NCBI GenBank assembly: GCA_001778235.1
Contig: MFGJ01000001.1
Coordinates: forward strand, 133,302 to 165,372
Direction: 5' to 3'
DNA: 32,071 nucleotides
From: Candidatus Falkowbacteria bacterium RIFOXYC2_FULL_36_12
Lineage (GTDB): Bacteria; Patescibacteriota; Patescibacteriia; UBA11705
Shown: positions 1-9,256 of the stretch, in pieces
How positions within the stretch are numbered: the stretch's first letter is position 1
Layout of the letters: every line of letters begins with the position of its first letter
The notes under the pieces: generated by a model
The model's input: only the letters and a program-made list of their open reading frames with translations
Database searches by the model: none
Told to the model about the DNA's origin: nothing
Program-made: the position numbers and the translations under genes

Positions 1-291
1 TGTTTCGGTTCCGCGGTGCGGGTCCTTTTTGACACCAAAAAGGACGAACCGCCTACACTAAAGTTTCGGCGGTCAAGAAAGTGCTGGGGGGATTCAATGC
101 GAATTGCATTGTTTATCTCTAGTGCATTGATTACACGCAGAATCCCCCCAGACCCCGAGTTTGTTCATCTTCGTGGGGTTGGATAAATGATTGATTACGC
201 AGACAAGACCCGATGCTTGGCATGTTAGTGGGGTTTAATTGAAGTAAATTTTATTTGAAAACTTAACGAGAAATGAAATAAGTAAAATTGA

Positions 292-320
292 TTGTTAGGA
301 AGTAGAAATTGAGGTATAAT
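292..320 (+). promoter_or_regulatory. sigma70-type promoter for the mscS-like gene
   Basis: TTGTTA (292-297), 17-bp spacer, TATAAT (315-320). Confidence 0.6.
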
Positions 321-378
321 ATTGTATATATATTGCATGAAATAAAAACTTCAAAGATAAAAATAAAAATAAAATATT

Positions 379-1425
379 ATGTTCATCACTTTTGAAACAA
401 TTTGGAATTTTTTACGAAATGATTATGTCCAATTGCTAATGATACTACTAGGATCATTGCTCGTAGCAAAGATCATCAAGGAGATAATTGTCAAAGTTTT
501 AAAAAAACTAATGGACAAAACTAAATCAGACCTTGATAACATGATTGTTGATGTAATAAGTAGACCGCTATATCTGACTACTTTGATTGCTGGTCTGCAA
601 ATCGCACTTTATCAACTTTCATATATTGAACAATTTAAATACATTGCTAACCCGATATTTTTCATTATTTATGTATTAATCGGAACATCAATTGTTGCAA
701 AAATATTTACAGCTCTTGTAACAAGATGGTTAAAAGTAAAAAAACAGTTTGATGCCACACCAAATCTAATTTCAAAAATGGCAACTTTTACGATATATAT
801 CATCGCGATATTGATAGTTATGGAGTATTTTCAGGTCGAGATTGGACCACTGATTGCGACGCTTGGAATTGGTGGGCTAGCAATTGGGCTGGCGCTACAA
901 AGTACTTTGGCGAATTTTTTTGCAGGTATACATATAATTTCAGATGAACCAGTAAAAGTCGGAGACTACATTGAAGTGGCTTCTGGCGTTGAAGGAACCG
1001 TGGTTGACATTGGTTGGAGATCAACAAAATTAAAAACTCTGGGCAAAACAATGATAATTATCCCAAATTCAAAGTTGTCTGAATCTATTATAAAAAATTT
1101 ATCAACGGGTGATCATAGTGTAACAGCTAAAGTAGAAGTAGGAGTTGATTATAGGTCAAACCTAAATAAAGTTGAAAAAACAGCTCAAGAAGTTGCAGAT
1201 AAAATCCAAGACAAAACAGCTGGAGCAGTGAAAAAGTTCAAACCAACGGTAAGATTTACCAACTTTGGAGAATCAAACATAAATTTTGTAATTTATATGA
1301 GAGCTGAATCAAGAGAAATGAAAGCAAAGGTTGAACATGCGTGCATAAAAGCACTAAAAAAACGATTTGACGATGAAAAGATTGAAATGTCCTGGCCAAT
1401 AAGAAAAATTTACAATATGCAATAA
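379..1425 (+). CDS. mscS: MscS-family mechanosensitive ion channel
   Basis: 348 aa; N-terminal TM helices and an MscS-like core (IGPLIATLGIGGLAIGLALQSTLANFFAGIHIISDEPVKVGDYIEV). Confidence 0.93.
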   Translation: MFITFETIWNFLRNDYVQLLMILLGSLLVAKIIKEIIVKVLKKLMDKTKSDLDNMIVDVISRPLYLTTLIAGLQIALYQLSYIEQFKYIANPIFFIIYVLIGTSIVAKIFTALVTRWLKVKKQFDATPNLISKMATFTIYIIAILIVMEYFQVEIGPLIATLGIGGLAIGLALQSTLANFFAGIHIISDEPVKVGDYIEVASGVEGTVVDIGWRSTKLKTLGKTMIIIPNSKLSESIIKNLSTGDHSVTAKVEVGVDYRSNLNKVEKTAQEVADKIQDKTAGAVKKFKPTVRFTNFGESNINFVIYMRAESREMKAKVEHACIKALKKRFDDEKIEMSWPIRKIYNMQ

Positions 1426-1437
1426 TTGAGGTAAACT

Positions 1438-1463
1438 AAAATTGAGGGATAACCTCAATTTTT
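1438..1463 (+). terminator. Rho-independent terminator after the mscS-like gene
   Basis: AAATTGAGG-GATAA-CCTCAATTTTTT hairpin plus T-run. Confidence 0.65.
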
Positions 1464-1480
1464 TAATTTGAAATGTTTGT

Positions 1481-2677
1481 ATGAAAAAAAATAACTCAAT
1501 AATTTTAATTTGCGCAGGGATAATAGTGCTGGTAATATGTTTTGTAATTTTATTTTTTCAACACAAAGATACTTTGAAATATTATGTCAGCAGTGATGTA
1601 AATTGGTATCTGCATTTTGAAGCTAAATCCATAAAAAAATTGAGTGAAAATCATTTTAATTTTATTTTAGCTCAAGCAAACAAACTGGACATGGAGATGG
1701 AACAGCTCAAGCAAATTATTAATTTATTAGAAGGGGAAACCGCAGTAATAGAAAAAGCTAATAATAATTTGCAAATTGTTACTTTCCGGAACAAAAACCT
1801 AGAAGATTTCCTGCAAAAGCAAAAAATTACTTTTCAAACAAACAAAAAAACTGTATTGTTCCCGATTTTGGGGTCTGAATTGCAGATAAAAACCGCGGTA
1901 TTAAGCGATGAACTGAAGACAAGAGTAATAAATTTTTCTGATTTTACATTTTATAACAAGAAGAATCAATTGGCATTTCTGCCAAGATCTTTACGAGGTT
2001 TTGGAGAGATTGAAAAATTTTATGCATATTTAAGCTATAAAGATCAAGGATTCCAAATTCAGACAACAATTCCTAGCTCTTTTGAACATATTGATCAGAA
2101 CTCTTTTGTGGCTCTTGATATTCTGAATTTGCAACCAAATATATGGCTAAATAATGTAAATTTAGGGAAACTACCAATTAATCCAGAAGAAAGTGTTGAT
2201 AATTTATGGGTTTTATTGGCAAAAAATGTTGATGGAGCTGTTGAAATTCAAATGGATAATGAAAATACGGTCATTGCTGTGAAAAATAGCACGACTGAAG
2301 AAGTAAAAAAAGCGATACAATTTGTACTAGCTAAAGCCTTTCCAACCAAGGTAACAAAAATTTTGCCTGATGGATCAGAAGCAAACAATTTGGTGGCAAC
2401 TCCTGAAAAATGGAAGTTTTTACCAAAAAATAATGGGGTTGAAAGCATTGTGTTAAATAATTTTACTCTATTTGTATTTGAACAGTCTGGACAAGTTGTA
2501 GTAACGGACAAGAATCCAGATTCAATCAATGTCAATACTTCAAATAATCATATTTCTAGTTTACTTGAAAGATGTAAGGTTAAAAATCTTGATTTTGTCT
2601 ATTCAAAAATATTTTCTGGCTTTGAATATTTTCTAATCACTGAAAATCATGATGATTTGTACATTTGTCTACACTAG
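1481..2677 (+). CDS. Hypothetical membrane-anchored protein, possibly DUF3352-like
   Basis: 398 aa ORF with an N-terminal TM helix (IILICAGIIVLVICFVILFF); no family recognised with confidence. Confidence 0.75.
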   Translation: MKKNNSIILICAGIIVLVICFVILFFQHKDTLKYYVSSDVNWYLHFEAKSIKKLSENHFNFILAQANKLDMEMEQLKQIINLLEGETAVIEKANNNLQIVTFRNKNLEDFLQKQKITFQTNKKTVLFPILGSELQIKTAVLSDELKTRVINFSDFTFYNKKNQLAFLPRSLRGFGEIEKFYAYLSYKDQGFQIQTTIPSSFEHIDQNSFVALDILNLQPNIWLNNVNLGKLPINPEESVDNLWVLLAKNVDGAVEIQMDNENTVIAVKNSTTEEVKKAIQFVLAKAFPTKVTKILPDGSEANNLVATPEKWKFLPKNNGVESIVLNNFTLFVFEQSGQVVVTDKNPDSINVNTSNNHISSLLERCKVKNLDFVYSKIFSGFEYFLITENHDDLYICLH

Positions 2678-2689
2678 TCTATACAAATA

Positions 2690-2726
2690 TGTGCATAACT
2701 GTGCAGTTATCCACGACTTATCCACA
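2690..2726. promoter_or_regulatory. DnaA-box cluster
   Basis: TGTGCATAA (2690-2698, one mismatch to the reverse box), TTATCCACG (2707-2715), TTATCCACA (2718-2726), followed by an AT-rich stretch. Confidence 0.6.
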
Positions 2727-2820
2727 GTAAATTGCCATTATTATAACTTTTATAATTTACTTATATTTAATTTTTTTTCTTTATTCTAGCAAAATATCCG
2801 GAATATACTAGGTCAGATGA

Positions 2821-2849
2821 TTGAAAAATTGGCAAATTAATGCTATAAT
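2821..2849 (+). promoter_or_regulatory. Consensus-like promoter upstream of the candidate ncRNA
   Basis: TTGAAA (2821-2826), 17-bp spacer, TATAAT (2844-2849). Confidence 0.7.
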
Positions 2850-2855
2850 ATATGG

Positions 2856-3177
2856 GTAGGATAGGTTAATAACCACTATATCCTATAAAGATGTGAATAC
2901 AAATATTGTTCTTTAGGTTCTTTCCTACATTTCTCCACAAAAGTTGTTTTATCGTTTTCACCATTAGTCAAAACAAAAACAAAAACAAAATTGGCGTGCT
3001 CGTCTGCGGACTTGAGCACAAGAAGCCGATAAACAACGACACTAACACTGACCGAAAAACATATGTCTATACTGTCTCCTCCCCACAGGAGCTGACGGGT
3101 GGACATACCGATAAGGTCAAGGCGGACCAGCCATTAACTAACTGTGTATTACACAAGAGGGCATCGGTCCGCTTTTT
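2856..3177 (+). ncRNA. Candidate structured non-coding RNA, about 320 nt
   Basis: Sits between a consensus promoter and a terminator-like GCGGACC...GGTCCGC-TTTTT (3122-3177). Internal hairpins at 2996-3019 (GTGCTC/GAGCAC), near 3077-3092 (CTCCT/AGGAG) and GTGT-ATT-ACAC. No convincing ORF. Confidence 0.5.
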
Positions 3178-3249
3178 CAATTGTAAACTATTTACAAATC
3201 TGTGTATTTTTTGTATACTGTCACTATACTGATTTACTAAAATAAAATT

Positions 3250-3630
3250 ATGCCTACAAAAATGAATAAAACTGATTTAGAAGAAATAACTCAAATATTA
3301 TTGAATGAGAAAGAACAACTTGAGAAAGAGTTGCAGAAATTTGCTCGTAAAAATCCTGAAAACCCAGAAGACTACCAAACACAGTTTGCTGACCTTGGAG
3401 ATGATGAATCTGACAATGTTTCTGAAGTTGCTCAATATAGTCTAGATATCTCTCTCGAACAAACATTAGAAAAAGCACTAAGAGATGTAAATAAGAGCCT
3501 TGAAAGTATAAAAAAGGGTAACTATGGTAATTGTAAATATTGTAAGCAACCAATTGACCCAAAAAGATTAAAAGCCAGACCAACTTCCAGCTCTTGCGTT
3601 ACCTGCAAAACAAAATTAAAAGCATTGTAA
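3250..3630 (+). CDS. DksA/TraR-family C4 zinc-finger protein
   Basis: 126 aa; C-terminal CKYCKQPIDPKRLKARPTSSSCVTCK, the DksA/TraR zinc finger. Confidence 0.9.
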   Translation: MPTKMNKTDLEEITQILLNEKEQLEKELQKFARKNPENPEDYQTQFADLGDDESDNVSEVAQYSLDISLEQTLEKALRDVNKSLESIKKGNYGNCKYCKQPIDPKRLKARPTSSSCVTCKTKLKAL

Positions 3631-3633
3631 ACC

Positions 3634-4143
3634 ATGACACGGTCTGGAAAATTTATTGTTGCTGGAGTTCTAAGCTCGGTAACACTACTGATTGATAGAA
3701 TTACAAAATATTATGTAATAGACAAACTCCCTGTACCAAATAGGGTTTTTGTATTTAGAAATAATTTTTTTTCGATTGATCTAGGGTTGAGTATAAATAA
3801 CAAGCTAGCTCTTTCAATCCCAATGCCTCAAATAATAATTATTGGACTCATAATAATAATCTTGATTTTAGTTAGCTTACTTCTTTACCGAGAAATATTA
3901 AAAAATAATTGTTGGTATTCGGTAGGCTTTGCCATTATTTTTGGTGCGGCAGTCAGTAATTTGGTTGATAGATTTATTTATAATGGGGTAATTGATTTTG
4001 TACAAATGAATTTTTTTAACATCACTGGAATAATTTTTAATTTAGCAGATGCTTTTATTATTGGAGGAATTTTGATAATATTAATATCAGAGTTTAATAA
4101 TATAAAATTAAAATATGAAAATATACACAATAATAATACTTAG
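3634..4143 (+). CDS. lspA: Signal peptidase II (lipoprotein signal peptidase)
   Basis: 169 aa; four TM segments and catalytic-type motifs VSNLVDRFIYNGVIDFV and FNLADAFIIGG. Confidence 0.9.
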   Translation: MTRSGKFIVAGVLSSVTLLIDRITKYYVIDKLPVPNRVFVFRNNFFSIDLGLSINNKLALSIPMPQIIIIGLIIIILILVSLLLYREILKNNCWYSVGFAIIFGAAVSNLVDRFIYNGVIDFVQMNFFNITGIIFNLADAFIIGGILIILISEFNNIKLKYENIHNNNT

Positions 4144-4654
4144 CTTATTAATATTTTCCCTCTATACACCTGTGGCTTTCAGCGCGCCAGCCAAACCAGT
4201 TGACCTGGTTATTTTTGTTGGAGAAGGCTGTCCACATTGCGCTAAAATGAAGGAGTATATTAATGATTTAAAAAATACTGACTTTCCAAATATCAATATA
4301 ATTGAATATGAAGTATATCATGATGTTGATAATCAGAATTTGATGGACAGGTATGCCAAGGCGTATAATACAACTAGTCAATATGTACCACTGACCTTTA
4401 TTGGTGACAATGCTATAAGTGGAGAAAACAAAAACGAGCTACAAAGACTTCTGACTCTTTGTCAGGTTAAGAGCTGTGAGTCGCCTGAAAAAATTGTAGA
4501 AAAATTTTATCAAGATCATCCAGAACTTGAGAATATCCCAACAACTGCGATTGACACCTCAAATTATACAACTGTTGGCTGGGTGGTAATAATATTATTA
4601 TTTATTGGTTTTATTGTTTTCTTGGTATTTAAACTACCAGAAAATAAAAAGTAA
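4115..4654 (+). CDS. Secreted/membrane-anchored thioredoxin- or glutaredoxin-like protein
   Basis: 179 aa; signal peptide, GEGCPHCAKMKEYI (CPHC) motif, C-terminal TM helix. Overlaps the lspA 3' end by 29 bp. Confidence 0.85.
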   Translation: MKIYTIIILSLLIFSLYTPVAFSAPAKPVDLVIFVGEGCPHCAKMKEYINDLKNTDFPNINIIEYEVYHDVDNQNLMDRYAKAYNTTSQYVPLTFIGDNAISGENKNELQRLLTLCQVKSCESPEKIVEKFYQDHPELENIPTTAIDTSNYTTVGWVVIILLFIGFIVFLVFKLPENKK

Positions 4655-4658
4655 CTTT

Positions 4659-5339
4659 ATGCTACAAAATGTGTCTATACCAACAATTGTTGGGGCTGGA
4701 TTATTGGACTCAATTAATCCCTGCGCCATTGCAGTTTTGATATTTTTATTGACTTATTTGATTGCATTAAAAATTAGAAGGAAGGTTTTTACTATTGGTC
4801 TGGTTTATATTTTAACGGTTTATATTGTTTATTTTCTAGCAGGCTTGGGATTGTTATCAGCAATTGCATCGACTAAAATTACTGTTACGATATATAATTT
4901 TGCATCGATTGTATTATTAATTTTTGGAATAATAAACATCAAAGATTATTTTTGGCCATCTGAATCTGGCCCCTTACTTAGAATCCCTGAATCAAAAAAG
5001 AAAATTATTGAAAAGTGGACAAAAAAAGCATCGATTCCAGCAACAATTGTTCTTGGTTCCTTGGTTGCAGCCTTTGAACTGCCCTGCACTGGAGGGATTT
5101 ATCTGGCAATCCTAGCAATGCTGGGCAAACTTGGTTGGTCTTTCCAGCCGATAGCTTATCTTTTAATTTATAATTTCTTTTTTGTTCTGCCATTATTGGT
5201 AATCTGGTTGGTAATGTATTATGGTCAGTCATCGGAAAAAATAAAGAGTTATTTCCAAGGGCAAAAGAATTTACTCCGACTGGTGATGGGGCTCGGGATG
5301 GTATTACTAGCGCTATTGATGTTGTTTGGGTTGGTGTAG
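4659..5339 (+). CDS. CcdA/DsbD-like cytochrome c biogenesis transmembrane protein
   Basis: Start reassigned from 4605 to ATG 4659 (MLQNVSIPTIVGAGLLDSINPCAIAVLIFLL). SINPCA and ELPCTGGIY cysteines in a multi-TM protein. Confidence 0.85.
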   Translation: MLQNVSIPTIVGAGLLDSINPCAIAVLIFLLTYLIALKIRRKVFTIGLVYILTVYIVYFLAGLGLLSAIASTKITVTIYNFASIVLLIFGIINIKDYFWPSESGPLLRIPESKKKIIEKWTKKASIPATIVLGSLVAAFELPCTGGIYLAILAMLGKLGWSFQPIAYLLIYNFFFVLPLLVIWLVMYYGQSSEKIKSYFQGQKNLLRLVMGLGMVLLALLMLFGLV

Positions 5340-5409
5340 GATCAAGAATTTACAAAAATACGAATACAATAAATTTATATACGAAACTTGAGCAGTTGAT
5401 TGGGTGACA

Positions 5410-5442
5410 AAAAAAGCAGTCCCATTAAAAGACTGTTTTTTG
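5410..5442 (+). terminator. Rho-independent terminator
   Basis: CAGTC-CCATTAAAA-GACTG-TTTTTT. Confidence 0.65.
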
Positions 5443-5536
5443 TTTTTTGAAAAGCTGTTATAATAAAATATTAATATAAGTCGAGGGTCTAGAGTTATTA
5501 GTCATTATTTAATTTTGGACTGGGAACTAAAAAGTT

Positions 5537-7057
5537 ATGTCAATAATTATAAATTCAATTGCTCTACAAGGACTTGAAGCAGAAAAAATAACTGTCGAAG
5601 CTGACATGCTAAATGAACTGCCTAATCTTGTAATTGTCGGATTGCCAGACGCTGCGGTGCAGGAAGCAAAAGAGAGAGTCAAGTTGGCAATCAGAAATAG
5701 CGGTTTTGAATTTCCAAGGAAAAGAATCATTGTAAATCTGGCTCCAGCTGATATTCGCAAAGAAGGTCCAGCATTTGATTTACCAATAGCGCTGGCAATC
5801 CTAGTGGCAACTAACCAAATTAATCAAGAAATCAGTGATTCAATTTTCATCGGTGAATTATCTTTGAATGGTGATCTAAGATCAACGGCTGGGGTTTTGC
5901 CAGCAACTATTTTTGCAAAAAATTCTGGGTTCAAAAAAATCTATATACCAGCTCAAAACTGCCATGAGGCGACTCTAGTTGAAGGTATTGATATTTACCC
6001 AATAAAAAACATGAGCAAACTGGTTGGACATTTACAAAAGGAAAAAATCATTGAACCAATTGATAGAAAATTATTGAATAACCAATTTAATATCACAACT
6101 CAATTTGAAGTTGATATGAGCTTTGTCAAAGGTCAGGAACAAGCTAAAAGAGCGCTGGAGATAGCGGCGGCTGGAGGCCATAACATCATAATGAGTGGAC
6201 CTCCGGGTTCAGGGAAAACTTTACTTGCTCGCACTTTACCATCAATAATGCCTGAATTGACAAATGAGGAAATTTTGGAGGTAACGAAAATTTATTCTGT
6301 GGCTGGACTTCTAGCAACTGAAACACCAATTATAAATACTAGACCTTTTCGTTCACCTCATCATACAAGCTCTGGTGTAGCTTTGGTTGGTGGAGGTAAA
6401 TATCCAAAACCAGGAGAAATAACTTTGGCACACAGAGGTATATTATTCCTAGATGAATTCCCAGAATTTCCACGACAAGTATTGGAAAATTTACGGCAAC
6501 CACTTGAAGACGGGGTAATCTCAATCTCAAGAGCACAAGGGACTTTGACCTTTCCTGCCAGATTTATTTTGGTGGCAAGTCAAAACCCCTGCCCTTGTGG
6601 CTACAGTTCTGACCAAGAAAAAAATTGCACTTGTACACCTAGCCAAATTATAAAATACCAAAAGAAAATTTCCGGGCCAATACTTGATCGGATTGATTTG
6701 CACATTGAAGTCCCAAGATTGAAAATGGAAAAATTGACAGCTGACGAGGAGGAAGAATGTTCCGCTGATATAAGACAAAGAGTGCTTCAAGCCAGAGAAA
6801 GACAAGCAAAAAGATTTAAAGGAACAAAAATATTAACAAATAGTGAGATGCGACCTCAAGAAATCAAATCATTTTGCCCATTGGATGAAAATTCAATGCA
6901 ATTATTAAAATCTGCAACTCAAAAACTCAACTTGTCAGCCAGATCTTTTCACAGAATAATAAAGATGAGCAGAACGATCGCTGATCTGAACCAAGAGGAA
7001 AACATTGGCAGTCATCATGTGGCTGAAGCGATTCAATACAGACAAAAAGACTCGTGA
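5537..7057 (+). CDS. comM: Mg-chelatase-like AAA+ ATPase, ComM/YifB family
   Basis: 506 aa; Walker A GPPGSGKT, ILFLDEFPEF, and the typical N-terminal YifB domain. Confidence 0.95.
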   Translation: MSIIINSIALQGLEAEKITVEADMLNELPNLVIVGLPDAAVQEAKERVKLAIRNSGFEFPRKRIIVNLAPADIRKEGPAFDLPIALAILVATNQINQEISDSIFIGELSLNGDLRSTAGVLPATIFAKNSGFKKIYIPAQNCHEATLVEGIDIYPIKNMSKLVGHLQKEKIIEPIDRKLLNNQFNITTQFEVDMSFVKGQEQAKRALEIAAAGGHNIIMSGPPGSGKTLLARTLPSIMPELTNEEILEVTKIYSVAGLLATETPIINTRPFRSPHHTSSGVALVGGGKYPKPGEITLAHRGILFLDEFPEFPRQVLENLRQPLEDGVISISRAQGTLTFPARFILVASQNPCPCGYSSDQEKNCTCTPSQIIKYQKKISGPILDRIDLHIEVPRLKMEKLTADEEEECSADIRQRVLQARERQAKRFKGTKILTNSEMRPQEIKSFCPLDENSMQLLKSATQKLNLSARSFHRIIKMSRTIADLNQEENIGSHHVAEAIQYRQKDS

Positions 7058-7075
7058 ACATCACGAGTCTTTTTT
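7044..7075. terminator. Bidirectional terminator between convergent comM and the M23 gene
   Basis: AAAAAGACTCGTGA-ACA-TCACGAGTCTTTTTT; includes the comM stop codon. Confidence 0.8.
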
Positions 7076-7104
7076 CGACTGATAAATTAAATTTATACTA
7101 TAAA

Positions 7105-8484
7105 TTATCTAATATAACTAAGCGGATTTTTCTTAACACCATTGACCTGAACTTCAAAGTGAATATGGGTGCCGGTTGAAAACCCAGTTGAACCCATCAT
7201 TCCAAGTTGCTGACCTCGAGAAACCGACTGACCGACCTTGACACTAAAAGTCTGTAAATGGGCGTAAAGAGTGACTATACCACCGCCATGATCAACCAAA
7301 ACCATATTGCCATAACCATTGCCCCAACCAACACGCGTAACAACACCAGCTTCAGCGGCCAGAATAGGAGAATTATAATCACCATCAATATCTAAACCTG
7401 TATGACGCCAATTGAAATACTGGGTGATAACGCGCCAAGTTGTTGGCCAAGCCATTGAGCCAGCACCAGAAGAACTACCACGAGCCGTATCATAATCTGG
7501 CTGGAATATTTTGGTAATGCTAACATTTGGAGTTGTAGTGTAATTTGTTGACCTTGAGACAATTGATGAAACAGGCTTTTCTGCACCTGGTAAAATCAAT
7601 CCTTGACTAATAACAATACTACCATCATCTGAAAGATTGTTGTATTCAATTATTTTAGATGATTCAATACCATATTTCTTGGCGATACTTTGGATTGTAT
7701 CACCACTTACTACCTTGTGCTCAACGCCACTGACTGGAAGGATGTTTAATGTCATGCCCGGCTTGATAACACTATTGGCGGATAAACTATTGGCCCATAA
7801 AACTGTATTTATACTAATACCATAACCACTGGCAATGGTTGAAACTGTTTCGCCTGACTGTACGGTGTGAACAATAACTTTATTTCGTGTACCTGAAGCG
7901 ACTTGAAGATCAGTATCAACAATGTTTGATTTTAGAACGGCTGAACCACCGGCAGTAACGGCTGAAAAACCTTCAGCTAACTGTTCAGCAGACACTTGTC
8001 CTGAATCCAGCATAGTGGTTGTAGATGTAATTTGACTGGATTTATCCAAATAACTAAGGATTTTTTCATCTGGTGAAAAGTTGGCTTTTTCCTCAACGAT
8101 TTCATAGTCTGCAGCCTGATTTTGGAATAAGGCATAAACAACTGTTTTCTCACCAAAATTTTCTTCTCGTGTTTCTTGGGCATTGATATTGCCGACAAAG
8201 ACAAACATGCTCAAGGCGATGATTAAAAAATGCACTAAATATTTTTTGGTTAAGAAACCAGCTAATTTATTTCGGGCAGGACTGTAATAACCAAGTAATT
8301 TTTGTTTCGAATAAATGTAACTCTTGTAAATTGGTAGAAGCAAAAATCGTGCAAATTTGTTCAAAATATAAGAAAAACAACGGCCTGAAAATGTAAAAAA
8401 TCTTACAGGCTTTCTTTTAAGTAGTTTTAGGAAATTTATGAATTTTATTGCTTGTTTTACTGAAAATCTTTTTAGATTAAACAT
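7105..8484 (-). CDS. LysM-domain M23-family peptidoglycan metallopeptidase
   Basis: 459 aa; two LysM repeats (HTVQSGETVSTIASGYGI, HKVVSGDTIQSIAKKYGI) and an M23 core (HTGLDIDG, GNMVLVDHGGGIVTLYAHL, GTHIHFEV). Confidence 0.95.
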   Translation of the reverse strand: MFNLKRFSVKQAIKFINFLKLLKRKPVRFFTFSGRCFSYILNKFARFLLLPIYKSYIYSKQKLLGYYSPARNKLAGFLTKKYLVHFLIIALSMFVFVGNINAQETREENFGEKTVVYALFQNQAADYEIVEEKANFSPDEKILSYLDKSSQITSTTTMLDSGQVSAEQLAEGFSAVTAGGSAVLKSNIVDTDLQVASGTRNKVIVHTVQSGETVSTIASGYGISINTVLWANSLSANSVIKPGMTLNILPVSGVEHKVVSGDTIQSIAKKYGIESSKIIEYNNLSDDGSIVISQGLILPGAEKPVSSIVSRSTNYTTTPNVSITKIFQPDYDTARGSSSGAGSMAWPTTWRVITQYFNWRHTGLDIDGDYNSPILAAEAGVVTRVGWGNGYGNMVLVDHGGGIVTLYAHLQTFSVKVGQSVSRGQQLGMMGSTGFSTGTHIHFEVQVNGVKKNPLSYIR

Positions 8485-8572
8485 AGTTAAACACCATTAA
8501 ATGAAGATGTTACAGCAGAAAATATACCAAATTTTTGCTAACCTGTCAATTTAAATATTGCAAGGGAATTAC

Positions 8573-8601
8573 TTGCTAATCATTTACAAACAATGTATAA
8601 T
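8573..8601 (+). promoter_or_regulatory. Promoter upstream of nusB
   Basis: TTGCTA (8573-8578), 17-bp spacer, TATAAT (8596-8601). Confidence 0.55.
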
Positions 8602-8645
8602 TCACAATGTTATAATAATTAATTGTAAAACTTTGAACATTCGTT

Positions 8646-9131
8646 ATGTCTAGCAGACACTTGGCAAGAACAATTGCTCTTCAAACACTATTTGAGTGGG
8701 ATTTCAAGAATAAACCAAAGGATAAATTGCCTGAGTTTATTGATTATAATTATCAAGAGTTTGTAACAAAAACAAGTGACCAGAGTTTTACAAAAAAAAT
8801 TGTAACCGGAGTAATAAAAAATATAAAAAAGATTGATGGCTATATAACCAAATATGCACCCGAATGGCCATTGGACCAAATTACCAATGTTGATAGAAAT
8901 ATTCTAAGAATTGGTATTTACGAATTAGTTTTTGACAAAGATATACCATCAAAAGTTGCAATAAACGAAGCGATTGAAATCGCCAAAACATTTGGTGGAG
9001 AATCTTCTGGAAAATTTGTAAATGGAGTACTTGGATCGATTTTCAAAGATCTTGGAGAAATGGAAAAAAGTGAAGACAAGGAAAAGGCGGTTAAGGATGA
9101 GAAAGAAAAACCTAAAACTAGTAGCAAGTAA
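8646..9131 (+). CDS. nusB: Transcription antitermination factor NusB
   Basis: 161 aa; [63 protein letters not shown]. Confidence 0.95.
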   Translation: MSSRHLARTIALQTLFEWDFKNKPKDKLPEFIDYNYQEFVTKTSDQSFTKKIVTGVIKNIKKIDGYITKYAPEWPLDQITNVDRNILRIGIYELVFDKDIPSKVAINEAIEIAKTFGGESSGKFVNGVLGSIFKDLGEMEKSEDKEKAVKDEKEKPKTSSK

Positions 9132-9148
9132 ATTTAAATACTAATATC

Positions 9149-9214
9149 GCAAGCAAAGCATAATAATCTGTTATTATTTTTTGCTTGCCACGTAATCTTC
9201 TTTAATTTACGTGG
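9149..9214 (+). promoter_or_regulatory. Tandem hairpins in the rnc leader
   Basis: GCAAGCAAA-GC-ATAATAA-tctg-TTATTAT-TT-TTTGCTTGC (9149-9188), then CCACGTAA...TTACGTGG (9188-9214). Confidence 0.6.
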
Positions 9215-9256
9215 TTTGTTCAAAAATCGCATCTTAAGGAAGATGTATTTTTTAAT

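Noticed and set aside
2906-3232. 108-aa ORF within the candidate ncRNA
   Set aside because: Low-complexity KNKNKN, no RBS, runs past the terminator and into the next promoter; better explained as noncoding.
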